Shown in pieces: positions 43,097 to 56,755 of a stretch of DNA of 64,000 bases. Every line of letters starts with the position of its first letter. Positions within the stretch are counted from its first letter, which is position 1. The notes under the pieces are model-generated. The model saw only the letters and a list, made by a program, of their open reading frames with translations. It did no database searches and was not told where the DNA came from. The translations under genes and the position numbers were made by a program. Origin of the DNA: Anaspis maculata (Eukaryota > Arthropoda > Insecta > Coleoptera > Scraptiidae); assembly GCA_949128115.1 (NCBI GenBank), contig OX421966.1:63051416-63115415 (forward strand). Direction: 5' to 3'.

Positions 43097-44190
43097 GTGA
43101 GTACTCCGCGTCCTATACCCAACTCTAACTCTCTGAATTATGCAGGTCGCGTCTGGGTCATGTCGAGGCTTATACGGGGTGTTTCGTTTTTCTCTTGAAT
43201 AATTTCGAAGTGATTTTCGACGTCCGTTTTCCATCAAAATCACCGCAGTGTTTTATCGTGCACTTGCTTCAAGACCTAGAAATAATTCAGTGGCTTCAAG
43301 ATTTATATCAAAATCAAATGGTCACGAAGCTTTTGCGAAGAACGCTCTCACTTACAAAAGCTCTATCTGGAAAACCATGCGTTGCACAATAGTGTTTCAC
43401 ACTTCAAACTATACAAAATTCAACAGGCTACGAAAAAATGTTGATGCAATTTCTCTGAGATAGCCAGACACTAAGATATTCTGTACAAACGAAGTTGTTG
43501 CAGTTCTTGTTGAGGACGGGGATGTAAAGCCGCCATCCCTGCCAACCGAAACATTTTAGTATGATAAACCTTAAGCTACATAAAAACGGTTTTAAGCCTA
43601 TTGGGATTTTTTGTTGTCCCTGGCCACTTTACTACGAGGCACCCTACCCTGTACAATGTACATGTCTGAATCAAAAGTATACCACGACCAATTTGAATTT
43701 ATTCAAATACCCTCTGTTATAGCGGCTTGCCCTTATGGGCATCAGGAATACTTACTGCAGACAGTCAAATGGATAAATTGAGAGGCTGAGAGAGGTCGAC
43801 CCGAACCCATCGATTTGTGGGGGAAGGGGGAGAAGCGGTCTGCCGTCCTCTTAGCGAAGCAGCAGTCGATGCTAATAGACAGAAATTCAGATTCTGATGG
43901 ACGTTGCCACAATGGGCAATAATAGAAACTCTGGCGTAGAGCGGGATCGGGATCCCGACCGACGTCCTGAATTATTCGGATAGAGGATGATTTTCGCGTT
44001 TTATGAGTGGCATCGATCCCACTATACCCAGTCACCTACCAATCCTAGCTCCAATTCTGGCAGCGTCAATTGAACATTGTCAGAAAGCATTTTTATTTAT
44101 AATTTGGAAGTCATCAATTATTGTATTTCAAAAGATTCCGTTAACACGTCCCTAATGTCGGAACACGACTTTTTTGTTGCGTCATGGGCT
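43097..44190. other. Probable intron and unassigned sequence
   Basis: If the preceding exon is real, this is the start of its intron. No second exon was recognised. A mirrored motif is not evident. Several short open frames appear, none with recognisable content. Confidence 0.3.
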
Positions 44191-46427
44191 GTTTCACCCT
44201 TTTTAACCTTTGGCTGTGAACGTCATCCCTCCCTTTCTTGTGGACCTCTTACTTACGTTTCACTCATGTTGTCGTGACAATTGAACAGAAACACGAATTG
44301 ACAGCAAACAAAATGAATCTTCATTGACATCATTAGCAAAAGTTGGATGAACTAGATTCTTTTATCTAAACTTCTAGCACAGGTTTGACAGAATAGACAA
44401 AATGACACACAATAGACAAAATAAACAAAAACAATTGGAAACACAACAACAAAATATGTCAAACTGTCGGTCAAAAGAAAGAAGATTGACGGATTTGAAA
44501 AAAAAACACTCAGTGGAAGAATTCGCCCAACAAACCCCTGAGTGAGGCTCAAAGAAGAAGACTCCCAAATATGGTGTGACAAAATGACAAGCGACTCACG
44601 GATAATTACCGGTATTCAGTGTAAGCAGAATCAGTGAAACAAAATCGTAGAAACATCAGTAAACAAATGTAAAAACATCAAGAAACAGTTCATAATAATA
44701 AAACCAACAATGCAAATAAAATCCTCAATTATGCATAGAACCCCAAAACTAGACAAAATAGGGAAGGTTAGTTTTGTAGGTTCCCGGAGAAATACCCTCA
44801 CCGAATATGGGACAAAGAGAACAGTAAAAACATGACATAAAAATATGAGAGTCACAAAAGACGGCGGACAATGACATTTACATGGAAATCAAACCATGAC
44901 AGAACAAAAATACATAAAAACCACAGTGAAGTGAGTATATAACAAACAACAACATACAAAATTAATGAAATCATCATCGAAATATTGACATGAAATTCAG
45001 TTAGTTCACAAAATTTGTGAGGCAACAAATTGAAATAGAAAATTCAATGATAAATGTGAAATAACCAAAAAATGAATTCGATGAAAAGTAGAGCCCGGAC
45101 CTGTAACAAAACAATTTCCGTATACGCACTCAAGCTTGGACTTGGAACAAAGAATCCCATACACGCTATTTTTAAAATCTCCAATCTGTTCTTTGCGCGA
45201 GGCAGGTTCAATGGGGCCACTATCCGCAATCCTAACGTCAAGTAGGTACCTAACTCTCAGTTAAACCCCGTAAACCCTTTTTGTAACCCTCCGTCAGGCC
45301 GTTTGTAATCACAGCCGGTCACAAGAGGATAGGCAACAAATTCTACGCGCGATCTCAAACTAAGGCCGAATCTCCCTCTTGTCCGGTCCGTTCCTCTGTT
45401 CTCAATTCCCGGAAATAAGCAAGGTGACGCCTGACGCCAGTTTAAAGTCATCGGTTAGGCCATACAAGCGTTTAAATTTTGAAAAGTGAATGCAGACAAA
45501 CCAAAAGTAATGTGGATTGAAACTTGAGCAAATAATTCCAAAACCATCGACCTGTAATGAGAGTTTTTCACCACCGCCTTTCGTATCTCTCGCTTCAACG
45601 ACGCACCCACAACCAGTCCCGCTCGACTCAAGTTCCCCCAAATTCCTGTCGTGTATGCACAGTTCCTAATATAGACCCAGTTTTTCTCGCGAGGATTTAT
45701 TAGAGTAAGTTTTAAATATCAGCTAAAAGTGCGTTCCATCACAGTAACCTCCTTGGAGAAGCAAGGGATGAGAAGAAGACGAAGAGAGAGGTTCTTCATA
45801 AAACCCAACCCTTTCGAGAAGGTTTCAAGTTACTTCATGTGACAAGAAAGATGCATTTCAGCTGGAGACAAAGCTCCAGTGAAGGTGTTGGAAGAAACAC
45901 TTCGCAATCTTCCTTCAGACTTGGTCTATCCCATGGACATTCAATTTCACTCTAAAACAAACAGTCTTACCTCACAACAAACCTCGACTCCTTTTTCGCT
46001 CGAATGTTGGACTGTCCTACTAGTCAATTGGCTAAAACAAGGAATTAGTTTTATCTAATAACAAACCTTGATGTTTTTTTTTGTCTTCAGTAAGTTTTTG
46101 TTCGAAAGCTGCATTTCTTCACATCACAACAGACATTTTTCGGCGAGGCTTTTCGCTGGTGACAAAACTTTGTTCTTCTTGTGTGGAGCAGGTATCGATT
46201 AGTCTCCGTCTCTTGATCACTCATGATCTCGCTTGATTCATCTGTTCGTCATATTTGTCATCTTGAGTTGGCTGTTATGAGAACAAAACATTCATTAGCA
46301 AAATAGTGTAGCAACAAACATTAGCTCAACATTTTCCCAGAACATTTTCATCTTTCGCGTCATCATTCTATCTCATCACACAACGTTCTCGTCTTTGAGT
46401 ATCCTGGTCACGGCACCACTTGAGCTG
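44191..46427. repeat. Tandem 2.3-kb block, copy A
   Basis: First of three direct copies. It starts gctgtttcacccttttt and proceeds through acgaattgacagcaaacaaa, caaaatatgtcaaactgtc, gcgcgaggcaggttcaat, gaccctccgtcagg-like sequence, ctaatatagaccca and tgcgttccatcacagta. Copies B and C keep the same order. The 2237-bp length is the insertion-free reference. No coding frame is shared intact among the copies, so the content is unknown. Confidence 0.85.
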
Positions 46428-46465
46428 TTTCACCTTTTTTGACTTTTGGCTGTGATCGTCATCAC

Positions 46466-46572
46466 CAGCGCCGGCTTTAGGCGCCAAACTTGGGGGGCGC
46501 CTGAGCACCCTCTATAAAAGGGCGCATTACAGAACTTCGCCTTGGGCGCCAAAAGCTGGAAAGCCGGCCCTG
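46466..46572. mobile_element. hAT MITE, 107 bp, with 8-bp duplication
   Basis: Ends cagcgccggcttt and aaagccggccctg, flanked by perfect gtcatcac duplications (46458-46465, 46573-46580). Copies A (44219) and C (49183) have the unoccupied site. The TIR matches that of the 872-bp hAT element at 31813. The interior is GC-rich with a gcgcc repeat pattern. Confidence 0.93.
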
Positions 46573-47075
46573 GTCATCACCCCCCCCCCCCATTCCTTGT
46601 GGACCTCTTATCTACGTTTTACTTACATTGTCGTTTCACTCAGGATCTTACTCTAGACGAGAACGAAACTTTGAGGATGAGGATTGAAGTGACAATTGAA
46701 CAGAACACGAACTGACAGCAAACAAAATGAGCTTTTATCAAAATCATTGGCAAAAGTTGAATGAATTAGATTCTTTTCTCAAAACACCTAGCACAGGACT
46801 GACAGAATGAACATAACACGATGGACAAAATAAACAAGAACAATTTAAAACACAACAATAAAATATGTCAAACTGTCAGTCAAAAAAGAGGAATGTGACG
46901 GATTCGGAAAAAAGCACTCAGTGGAAGAAATCGCCAAACAAACACCTCAAATATGGTGTGACAAGATGACAAGCGACTCACTGATAATTTCCGGTATTCG
47001 GTGTAAGCAGCATAAGTGAAACAAAATCGTAGAAACATCAGTGAACAAATGTGAAAACATCAGTAAACAGTGCAT

Positions 47076-47275
47076 AATAAAAGTTTCAAAAAAAAGTTTG
47101 TTTTTCTCCTTCTCTGCATTTCTTATGCCATAGGATTTGCTGCATATTAATTAAAATCTTTACATGTGAAAAAATCCGCTTGAACAGCACAACACCCAGA
47201 CCTGCTGCCCGGGAATCAAACCCGGGAGCTCAGCTTGTCGAGCGAACACGCAGTTTACTCGCCTAGCGGGCTGTC
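47076..47275 (-). mobile_element. tRNA-derived SINE with target duplication
   Basis: On the minus strand: a head starting gacagcccgctaggcgag, a tRNA-like promoter with a good B box (gggtttgattccc, complement of 47211-47223), a body with aggtctgggtgttg, and an A-rich tail at 47076-47110. It is flanked by taaacagtgcat at 47064-47075 and 47276-47287. Copies A and C have the single, unoccupied site (about 44684 and 49702). The head resembles a tRNA but lacks a clean cloverleaf, so a functional tRNA is not claimed. Family match: the older copy at 5318-5512. Confidence 0.88.
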
Positions 47276-49147
47276 TAAACAGTGCATGATGATAAAACCA
47301 ACAATGCAAATAAAATCATCAATAATGCATAAAAACCCAAAACAAGACAAAATATAATAATATAACACAAACCGAATAACCGAAACCGAATAATATAATA
47401 CAAACCGAGCAGTGAGAATGAAAACACGACATAAAAATATTAGAGTCACAAAAGACGGCGGACAATGACATTTACATGGAAATCAAATCGTGACACAACA
47501 AAAATACGACGCACAAAAATTATTTCAGTGGAATGAGTATATACCAATCAAATTACACACAAAATCTATGAAATCATCATCAAAATGATGGAATGAAATC
47601 CAGTAAGTTCACAAAATTCGTGAGATAACAAATTCAAATAGAAAATTCAATGATGGATGAAAAATATTCAAATAATCAATCAAATAATAAGTAAAACCCG
47701 GACCTGTAACATAAAACAACTCCCGCATACGCATTTGAGCTCGGACTTGGAACAAAGAATCCCATAGGCGCTATTTTCAAAATCTTCAATCTGTTCTTCG
47801 CGCGAGGCAGGTTCAATGAGGTCACCATCCGCGATCCTAACGCCAAGTAGGTACCTAACTTGCTGTTGAACCCCATTAACCCTTCTTGTAACCCTTCGTC
47901 GGGCCGTTTGTCATCACAGCCGGTCACAACCACAGAAAAAAGGCAACAAATTCTAATCTCAAACTAAGGCCGGAACCTACAAAATTCCCTCTTTTCCGGT
48001 CCGTTTCTTTGTTCCCAATCCCCAGGAACAAGCAAGGTGACGCCCGACGCCAGTTCAAAGTCATCGTTAGGCAATATATGCGTATAAAATTTGTAAAATG
48101 AATGCAGACAAACCAAAAGGGATGCGGGTTGAATCTTGAGCAAATAATTCAAAAACCACCCATTTGTAATGAGAATTTTTCAGCACCGCGTTCCGTACCT
48201 TTCGCTTCAACGACGCACCAACAACCAATCTCGCTCGACCAAAGTTTTCCCAAATTCCTGTCGTGTACGCACAGTTCCTAATATAGACCTAGTCTTTCTC
48301 GCGAGAAATTATCAGAGTTAGTTCTGAAAAATTAGCTGAAAGTGCGTTCCATCACAGTACCCTCTTTGGAGAAGCGACGGATGAGAAAAAGACGAAGAGG
48401 GAGATTCTTCATTAAACCCAACCCTTTCGAGAAAGTTTCAAGCTACTTCATGTGACAAGGAAGATGAATTTCAGCTGGAGACAAAGCTTCAGTGAAGGTG
48501 TTGGAAAAAATACCTCGCAACCCTCCTCTAGACTTGGTCTATCCCAACCATGGATATTCAATTTCACTCTGCAACAAACAGTCTTGTCTCACGACAAACC
48601 TTGACTCGTTTCTGATGGAAATGCCTCTTTCGACCCTTCTTCCATTCGCTTTGCTGGAAAAAAACAGTTCGTGGTATCTCATATCAATCACAACTAACCT
48701 CGACTCCTTATTTGCTCGAATGTTGGAGACTTTTCTTCTAGTCGATTGGCTGAAACAAATAATTAGTTTTATCCCATAACAAACCTCGATGTTTTTTTTT
48801 TGGTCTTGAGTATGTTTTTTTTTCGAAAGCTGCATTCTTTCACATCACACCAGACACTTTTCGGCAAGGCTTTTCGTTGGTGACAAAACTGCGTTTTTCT
48901 TGTGTGGAGCAGGTATCGATCAGTCTTCGTCTCTTGATCGCTCATGATCTTGCTTGGGTCATCTGTTCGTCATCTTTGTCATTTAGAGTTGGCTCTCATG
49001 AAATCAAAACATTCATCAGCAATACAGTGTAACAGCAAACATGAGCCCTACATTTTCCCAGAAAATTCTCATCTTTCGTGTCATCATCCTAACCTCATCC
49101 CACAACGTTCTCGTCTTTGAGTATCCTGGTCACGGCACCACTTGAGC

Positions 49148-50445
49148 TGTTTCACCCTTTTTGACTCTTGGGTGTGATCGTCATCACCTTCCCCTCCTCT
49201 TCTTGTGGACCTTTTATCTACGTTTTACTAACATTGTTGTTACACTCAGGATCTTTCTTTAGACGAGAACGGAACATTGGCAATGGGGATTGAAGTGACA
49301 ATCAAACAGAAACACGAATTGATAGCAAACAAAATGAGTTTTTTTAATCATCAGCAAAAGTTGAATGAAATCAATTTTTTTTTCAAAACACCTAGCACAG
49401 GACTGACAGAATGAACATAATGACACACAATAGACAAAATAAACAATAACAATTTTTGAAACACAACAACAAAATATGTCAAACTGTCAGTCAAAGGAGA
49501 AGGAATGTGACGGATTCGGAAAAAGGCACTCAGTGGAAGAATTTGCCAAACAAACCTTTGAGTTGGGCTTAAAGAAGAAGACTTTCAAATATGGTTTGAC
49601 AAAATGATAAGCGACTCCCTGATAATTTCTGGTATTCGGTGTAAGTAGCATTAGTGGAACAAGATCGTAGAAACATCGATAAACAAATGTAAAAACATCA
49701 GCAAACAATGTATAATAATGAAACCAACAATGCAAATGAACTCATCAATAATGCATGAAAAAACCCAAAACAAGACATAATAGGGATGGTTAGTAGGACA
49801 AAGAAAATATGAGAGTCACAACGGACGGCGGACAGTGACATCCACATAAAAATGGAATTATATTTATTTTTTAGATACTAAATATCAATGTATATTTCTT
49901 TAATAGCATGAAAATCAAATTATGACAAACTTGAAATACGACGCACAAAAATCATAACAGTGAAGTGAGTTCATAACAATAAAATCACACACAAAATTAG
50001 GGAAGTGATCATCATCAAATGAATTACATGTGATTCAGTGAGTTCAAAAAATTCGTGAGACAACAAAAATCAAATAGAAAATTCAATGATGGATCAAAAA
50101 TATCCAAATGATCAATCGGATAATAAGTAGAGCCCGGACCTGTAACATAAAACAGAGAATCCTATACGCGTTATTTTCAGAATCTCCAATCTGTTCTTTG
50201 CGCGAGACAGGTTGATTGATGTCATCATCCGCGATCCTAACGTCAAGTAGGTACCTAACTTACAAGTAAACCCTTCTTGTGACCTCTTGTCAGGCTGTTT
50301 GTCATCACAGCCAGTCACAAGCACAGAAAAAAGGCGGAGTTTACGCATAATCTCAAACTAAGACCGAAACCTGCGGAAATCCTTTTTTTCCGGTCCGTTC
50401 CTTTGTTCTCAGTTCCCGAAAATAAGTAAACTGATCCCGACGCCA
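49148..50445. repeat. Tandem 2.3-kb block, copy C (left part)
   Basis: Third direct copy, running from gctgtttcaccctttttgac to ctgatcccgacgcca, where the palindromic element FB8 interrupts it. It continues at 54087. Small AT-rich differences near 49860-49910 distinguish it from A and B. Confidence 0.85.
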
Positions 50446-53400
50446 CACACAGGCGGATTTTCAAAAAATCGTGGACAAAAACCAAAAATAAAAATATTGA
50501 GTTGATCAGGAACTGTCCACTTTAAAATATTCTTGGATAATCTAGCTATAATTATCAGGTACCCTCAGCTTGACAGGTGCAGCAAGGATAAAAAAGATAC
50601 AGCGATATGAAGTTCATGCTGAAAAAAAGCTGTCACCATTTATCAGTTTTGGACTTTTTCGTACTCGTTTCGAATGGCCCTTGACACATTGCCATGTGAA
50701 TTTATTTAATCCAAATATATGGAGTCTCTAGCAGGAGGTCTGTATCACATTTAAATATAGTTATTTCATTGGAAAATATCCACTGGTCATCCCCAAAAAA
50801 TAATATTTGAAGTAGAGTTTTCAATCTTCGAAAAAAGTGAATTTTCGTTTACCTGTAGACAAAAAGTATCCTATCGACCACGATCGAGCAGCGATTTTTA
50901 TATTTTTACAAGCCAAAAAATATACTGTACATGTTCCAGGCAACATCTTTTGCTATAACTTGCTATATTACGAGAAACTAATTTTTTTGTTGACTTTGGA
51001 GTACATAAAATCGCAAAATAACGCACCACTCGAATTTTAACCAAAGGACCCCGCACGATTCTTATGGAAAATGGGTCTCGGTCAAATTCTCTAAGTTTTT
51101 CATATCTTGTAGCCCAATTCGACACAAGTCAAAAACCATCGTCCGTTACCCAAAAAAATGAACAGTTTTTTGTCTATAAGGGGTTGAAGATGGGTTATTT
51201 CAAGGTAAAAAAATGTGTTCCAACGTAAGTGAGAACATTTCAACCTCTTTTCTAACACATATGCTCGCACATATGGCTCATGACAATTCCCTTTTTCTTT
51301 TGTGCAAAAATCAACCCCATCCCTCACCCCCAACCCCTACTTGTGAGTATCAAATTCTAAATTACGTTTGAAAGTCATACAGATGGTTCTATTTTGTCGA
51401 ATTATGAATTTTGGCACAAATTATTTTTCCAACCCCCAAATAGGGGGTGGGGTTGGAAAAAAACCATCAGTCAATTGGGCTGAATTTCTGATATTGTGCT
51501 TTACCAGTTACGCTTAACGAGATAACCAAGGGAAAACTCATTCGTATGACCAGTTTCCACCCCACAGAGGGTTGAAGTTGACTATGATGAAGCATAAAAC
51601 ATTCTTCCATGTCATAAACCAAATGAATAGAAATTGTGGACTTTCATATTATCTTGTTTCGTAAAAATGTATTTTCTTCAGAAATACTCTCAACCCCGTC
51701 CTTCATCCCCTATCCCTGTTTCTGAACATCATATTCAAAATGCCTGAATCTTGAAAATTAAAATAATTCTTATTTCATTCTTCACATGGTCGCAGTAGCT
51801 GGAATAAGAGTGTGACATAATATTTTGCCTTGATTGAGCAGCTTTCGCTTCAAATGACATTAAATTTTTCAATCTAAACTATAAATTGAGGTATATCCGT
51901 ACAAAATAAAAAAGTTAGAAATCATGTACATGTGAACATAATTAACCTGCTGTGAAGTTGAAACTAGATAGGAACACCAATATTTTGAATAATAATCCAG
52001 TCAAAAATCAAAAAAAAATATATCCCACCCTGCTTATGTTAGCACTCTAACGTAAGCATAGTGAAAGTGAATTTTGAGAGGGGATTCACAATCCAGATGC
52101 AGAGAATCCGACCATAGACCTCCTACATTATCAAGATTTATTTCGAATATGATGTTCAGAAACAAGGATAGGGGATGAGAGACAGGGTTGAAATTATTTT
52201 TGAAGAATAGACATTTTTACAAAACAAGACGAAATGAAAGTCCACTATTCTCATTCATTTAGTTTATGACATGGAAGAATGACATGATGTTCATATCCGC
52301 ATCGACTGCATACCTTTTGGTTTTTCATGTTTTATGCTTCATTATAGTCAACTTCAACCCTCTATGGGGTGAAAACTGGTCATACGAATGAGTTTTCCTT
52401 TGGTCATCTTGTTCAGCGTAACGGATGACGCACAATATCAGAAATTCAGCCGAATTGACTTATGGTTTTTTTTTCAACCCCACCCCCTATTTGGGGGTTG
52501 AAAAAACGATTTGTGCCAAAATTCATAATTCGACAAAATAGAACTATCTGCATGACTTTCAAACGTAATTTCGAGTTTGATACTCACAAGTAGGGGTTGG
52601 GGGTGAGGGAGGGAGTTGATTTTTTCACATGAGAAAAAGGGAATTGTCATGAGCCGTATATGTTATAAAGGACGTTGAAATGTTCTCACTTACGTTGGAA
52701 CATATTTCTTTACCTTGAAATAACCCATCTTCAACCCCTTATAGAAAAAAAAAGTCCATTTTTTTGGGTAACGGACGATGGATTTTGGCTCGTGTCAAAT
52801 TGGGCTACAAAATATTAAAAAATTAGGGAATTTGACCAAGACCCATTTTCCATAGGAATCGTGCGGGGTCCTTCTTTGAAAACTTGGTTCTATTGAACCG
52901 CTTCTCCTATACAAAGTGTTCCACTTTTTTTCAATATTTGAGAATATGGTAGAGCATCGAAAAATAAGTAGTTTCGCAAATAAAAGAAAAATAATGAAAA
53001 ATAAAAAGTTACAATTTTCGAGATGTGACAAAAACCAATATGACCATCTTGTATGCGTACATCATCTTATGATGTGTACCAAATTTTATCAAAAATTCAT
53101 CGATTGAATTCGAAGTAATGAAAAAAAATCATTTGCAAAACTCAACTTTGAAAACCTCTATCTCCGTTATAATGCGTTTCCGATGTTTTTTTTTTTTTCG
53201 AGAAAGTCCACATATTTTTTGATACTCTACTATCTCCTAAAATATTGACAAAAAAAGTGTAACACCCTGTATGTGTACCTTAATTCTTAATTATCAAGAC
53301 AAAAATTTAGTTTTTTTCAACCAATACTTTAATTTTAGATTCCCGATCAGAGTTTATTACCGTAGGCGTAGCAAAAAAATAAGCTAGTTCGTATCTCACA

Positions 53401-54086
53401 ATTTTGTCAAACTCCTTACTTTATGGATAAGTGCAAGCCACTTGCCAAGCCAAATCAAACAAGTTACCGGATGTGACGACCAGGACATCGAAAACCAAAA
53501 AAAATGAATGATTCTCAAAAGTAGTGAAACTTGTCCAATACAACCTGTGAAGGAGGTATAGGAAAGATAGTGAGAAAATCTTTTAATAATTTTGACAGAT
53601 CTGTTTTCGAGGATGTGAAGTCAATAAATTTTGAAACCTCACTAACTACCCTCATCAACCCAAGGAGACTTTTTTCCACTATTTTTCCTGTAATCTGGAG
53701 CTTGGTATTGGACCAGTTGCGTAAATTACAAAATTTTCGCCGAATAACTGGAAATACACCTTCTCTCCGCCCTACTTGCTAAACTCGGAACCAATTTAAT
53801 GGAATTTAGCTATGGGATCATCTGATACTTTATTGAAAATCTACAATATACTGGATTTTCAACCAAATCTACGTGTCAAAAAAACATTTTATACGAAATA
53901 ATTTTTCCATGAGGTCTAGGCGACGTTCTAAAACATTTATTTTGTTTCTGGTCACAAAAAAAGGTTTTTTTGGTGATTTTTGAAGAATTACATTCAATCT
54001 AGCTATTTTTAAGCGAATTTCTACAAGAAAAGTAAAAAAAATTAAATTTAATTTTGTCCACGATTTTTTGAAATTCCGCCTGTGTG
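50446..54086. mobile_element. Inverted-repeat element FB8 (5-bp duplication)
   Basis: A 3641-bp element in copy C. Ends cacacaggcgga and ccgcctgtgtg, followed inward by caaaaaatcgtggacaaaa and its complement. It is flanked by cgcca at 50441-50445 and 54087-54091; copies A and B have one cgcca at this site. Beyond the short outer repeat the two arms differ until the inner palindrome (51042-52880). The right arm contains acaccctgtat, a frequent insect repeat motif. No transposase is recognised. Confidence 0.85.
51042..52880. mobile_element. Inner palindrome within FB8
   Basis: A 1.84-kb palindrome with arms of about 850 bp: aaggaccccgcacgattctt on the left is mirrored by gaatcgtgcggggtcctt on the right. 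The arms are well matched through gtccgttacccaaaaaaatg, ggggttgaagatgggtta and cttcaaccctct-type blocks to near 52000. It may be a separate element nested in FB8. No target duplication is clear. Confidence 0.8.
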
Positions 54087-54391
54087 CGCCAGTTTGAAGT
54101 CATTGTTAGGCCATACATGCGTTTAAAATTCGAAAAATATATGCAGACAAACCAAAAGGTATGTGGATCAAATCTTGAGCAAAAAATTCAAAAACCATCC
54201 ACCTGTGATGAGGATTTTTCAACACCTCGTCTACTACCTCTCACTTCAACGACGCACCAACAACCAGTCCCGCTTGACCCAAGTTCCCTCAAATTCTTAT
54301 CGTGTAGCACAGTTCCTAATATAGACCTAGTTTCTCTTGCGAGGAATTATTAGAGTAAGTTTTGAAGATTAGCTGAAAGTACGTTCCATCA
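54087..54391. repeat. Tandem block, copy C (right part)
   Basis: Resumes copy C after FB8 (cgccagtttgaagtcattgt) and ends at gttccatcac, where homology with A and B stops. The last roughly 650 bp of the full block are missing, so copy C is incomplete at its right end. Confidence 0.85.
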
Positions 54392-56755
54392 CTATCAGTT
54401 TTGATGCTGTTAGAAATTTTTGATAGTTGAGTCTTTCGGAACAAGTCGGTTGCTGGGAAAAGAAGTCATCTTGCCCGAAAACTGTATACTTATATCTGAA
54501 ATACCTTGTGGAAATACGGTTAGTTGCATGAATTGAATGATCACGCGGTTTTTTTTGACTGGAACTCCCAAAATCCGCAGCCCGTTTCTAGCTCCACAAT
54601 CAAAACATGATAAAAATGGTAATAATTGTACTATTTACAGAAGCGCCCGTCGTTCGTCATAAGACCTGATTCGAAAGAAATGAAAGCCTCAAATGCCACG
54701 ATAAAGGCGCGAGCATAAAAGCTTTTACTGCAGAGCTTCTGGATAATGGGATAAAATAACGAGAATTGTAGACTCATGAATCATAATTCCAAACCAATAT
54801 TTGCAGGATTCGGCAGTCACGGTCGGCAAAAAGTGTATTTACATGAAATTCTGCAGAGGACATTGCCGGTGTGTGTAGATGCCAATATCTCTGCGAATAA
54901 TACCGGCAGTTACAGATTTTTTATCTGCCCGAATAGGTATCAATTTTTCAAGCGAGGGTCGCTAGAAAATTGCACGGTGGCCACTGAAAACTCGCCTGTT
55001 CATCAAAACATTAATCTCTCTCCCTGCAGTCATAGCTTCGGCTGATCGATGAATATTAAACTTTTTTATTGCACCATCACAGAACCACACACACCACTTT
55101 GGTATATTTACGAGACTGATAAAACCGCCGTTTGTGCGGGAGTATACAGGCGGGCGCGGGCCAGGAAAAAATCCTCCAGTATTCCTGCTTCGGTTCCTGT
55201 AAAAATCGCGTTAATGGTCCATTCAGAGAAATCCATCATCTTGATGGTTAGTTCGTCTTGCAGGAGGAAACGCTCGGGGATTTTCTTTTGCTCTCTTGTC
55301 AAAGATAATAAAGTTTTAATTACTGGGCGTCGCTTTGCATCTGCATTCCTCTTCCCGGAAAAAAATTGCAATTTAACCGGATGCGACGTTTTAAACTTTT
55401 TCCTTGCCAAGCAAATAGCTTGAGAAAAAAGCAGCTTTCAGAAGCCCGCAGGATCGGCTGAAGTGAATTATTCAAGCGTGTATGTTCCGTGTGACTCGCG
55501 TAACTGCAAAATGTAATTTATAAGTAACTTTGACGTTCCATAAGTCGTAAATTCGGAGGGTCGATACGATGGGGATGTTTATCGTCGCTGATGATGCATG
55601 AAAAATGATGTGAGCAAAATTTCAATTCCGATAAACACCGAACTATATGGCGGCTCTAAAGGATTTTTTGTTGCTGGCTTTAGGGTTGCGGAGGTTATTC
55701 CAGAGAATACCCCATAATTCGGTAGGCATAATAACGTTAATACTGGCATCTCTGGTCATACCTACGCCATAACGAGCTAATTTATAACTACATAATTGCA
55801 TAATACGCGTTCACAGAGAGCCAAATGCGATCGCGTATAGCTTTTGGCTTATGTGACACGCCAATATGCAGATTTGATGTATTAATCGCAGAATCGTGTG
55901 CCAATATTTCAGTTATGTGTGTTGCATTTCTGCGGTCGCAAATCCTGGGCGAAACGGGTCGCAACATCATGGGTCGCAACAAAGAGCGATCGAAAATGGT
56001 CCAGCGTGTTCAGTGGTAATTGGAATCTGTCGTTCATCTATCTACGCCATCCAGCGATGATGTCCGATTCCACTTTAATAAATGTCCAGAGTTCGAGCTG
56101 ATCCAACTATGGGATCATATCTGTTGAGTGCCCTTCAAGTACAGAGGAGCGGAAGAATCCGATAAACGCTTGAATTTTTACCCAATTGACAATGAAGGTA
56201 AGCGCGACGTAAGACATAAAGGAATCCTTACTGAAAGTGGACATGATTTTCTATATAAAAACCTGATGCAAAAAATTTCTGCGTAGTAAACAGTAGTGTA
56301 CCTAGTGTCTAGTGTCATCCAGTAGTCCCCAGGGGAGTCTTGCCACCACCCAAAAGGTCTTACAAGCGGATGATGGCTTTTTCCCATGAAATTCCTCACG
56401 TATTCATTATTATACGGTTATTATTATTATTTCTTACATTTTACTGGACTATAGTCACTTCACAAGTCACTACAGACTTTCCGTGCACAGCATTATTATA
56501 TTGTGAGTTTTAATTTGATTTTTGAGGATGAAATGAACTTCTAAACTGCTTATAAGCCGTTTAACTGGGAGAAAAACAATCCAGGTCCGAGTTTTTCAGA
56601 CTGTAAAAACCAAAATAATATTTCTCCACGGAAATACTTTACAATTTATACACGCTATTCAGTCGCTAACTCGCCAGAAAATATATTTCATGAATTCACT
56701 CCGTGCATCTGATTATCAACTCATGCGAAATAGTTTTGGACTGTACGCTGTACGG
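54392..56755. other. Unassigned, apparently single-copy sequence
   Basis: No repeats within the window and no recognised protein. Possible acceptor-like sites (for example aatatttgcag, 54797-54807) precede open stretches, but no donor, domain or second exon supports a gene. The open frames at 54776-55045 and 55049-55423 remain of unknown status. Confidence 0.3.

Larger units (their letters stand above)
46428..49147. repeat. Tandem 2.3-kb block, copy B
   Basis: Direct repeat of copy A (about 2.4 kb after removing insertions). It contains two insertions absent from A and C: a 107-bp hAT MITE (46466-46572) and a SINE (47076-47275). Both have target duplications, and A and C provide the empty sites. 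The sequence just before the B and C starts is shared (cgtctttgagtatcctggtc), which fits tandem duplication. Confidence 0.87.

Noticed and set aside
47187..47275. Functional tRNA gene
   Set aside because: A B box is present but no full cloverleaf or anticodon arm fits; the SINE body and tail, target duplication and second copy explain it better.
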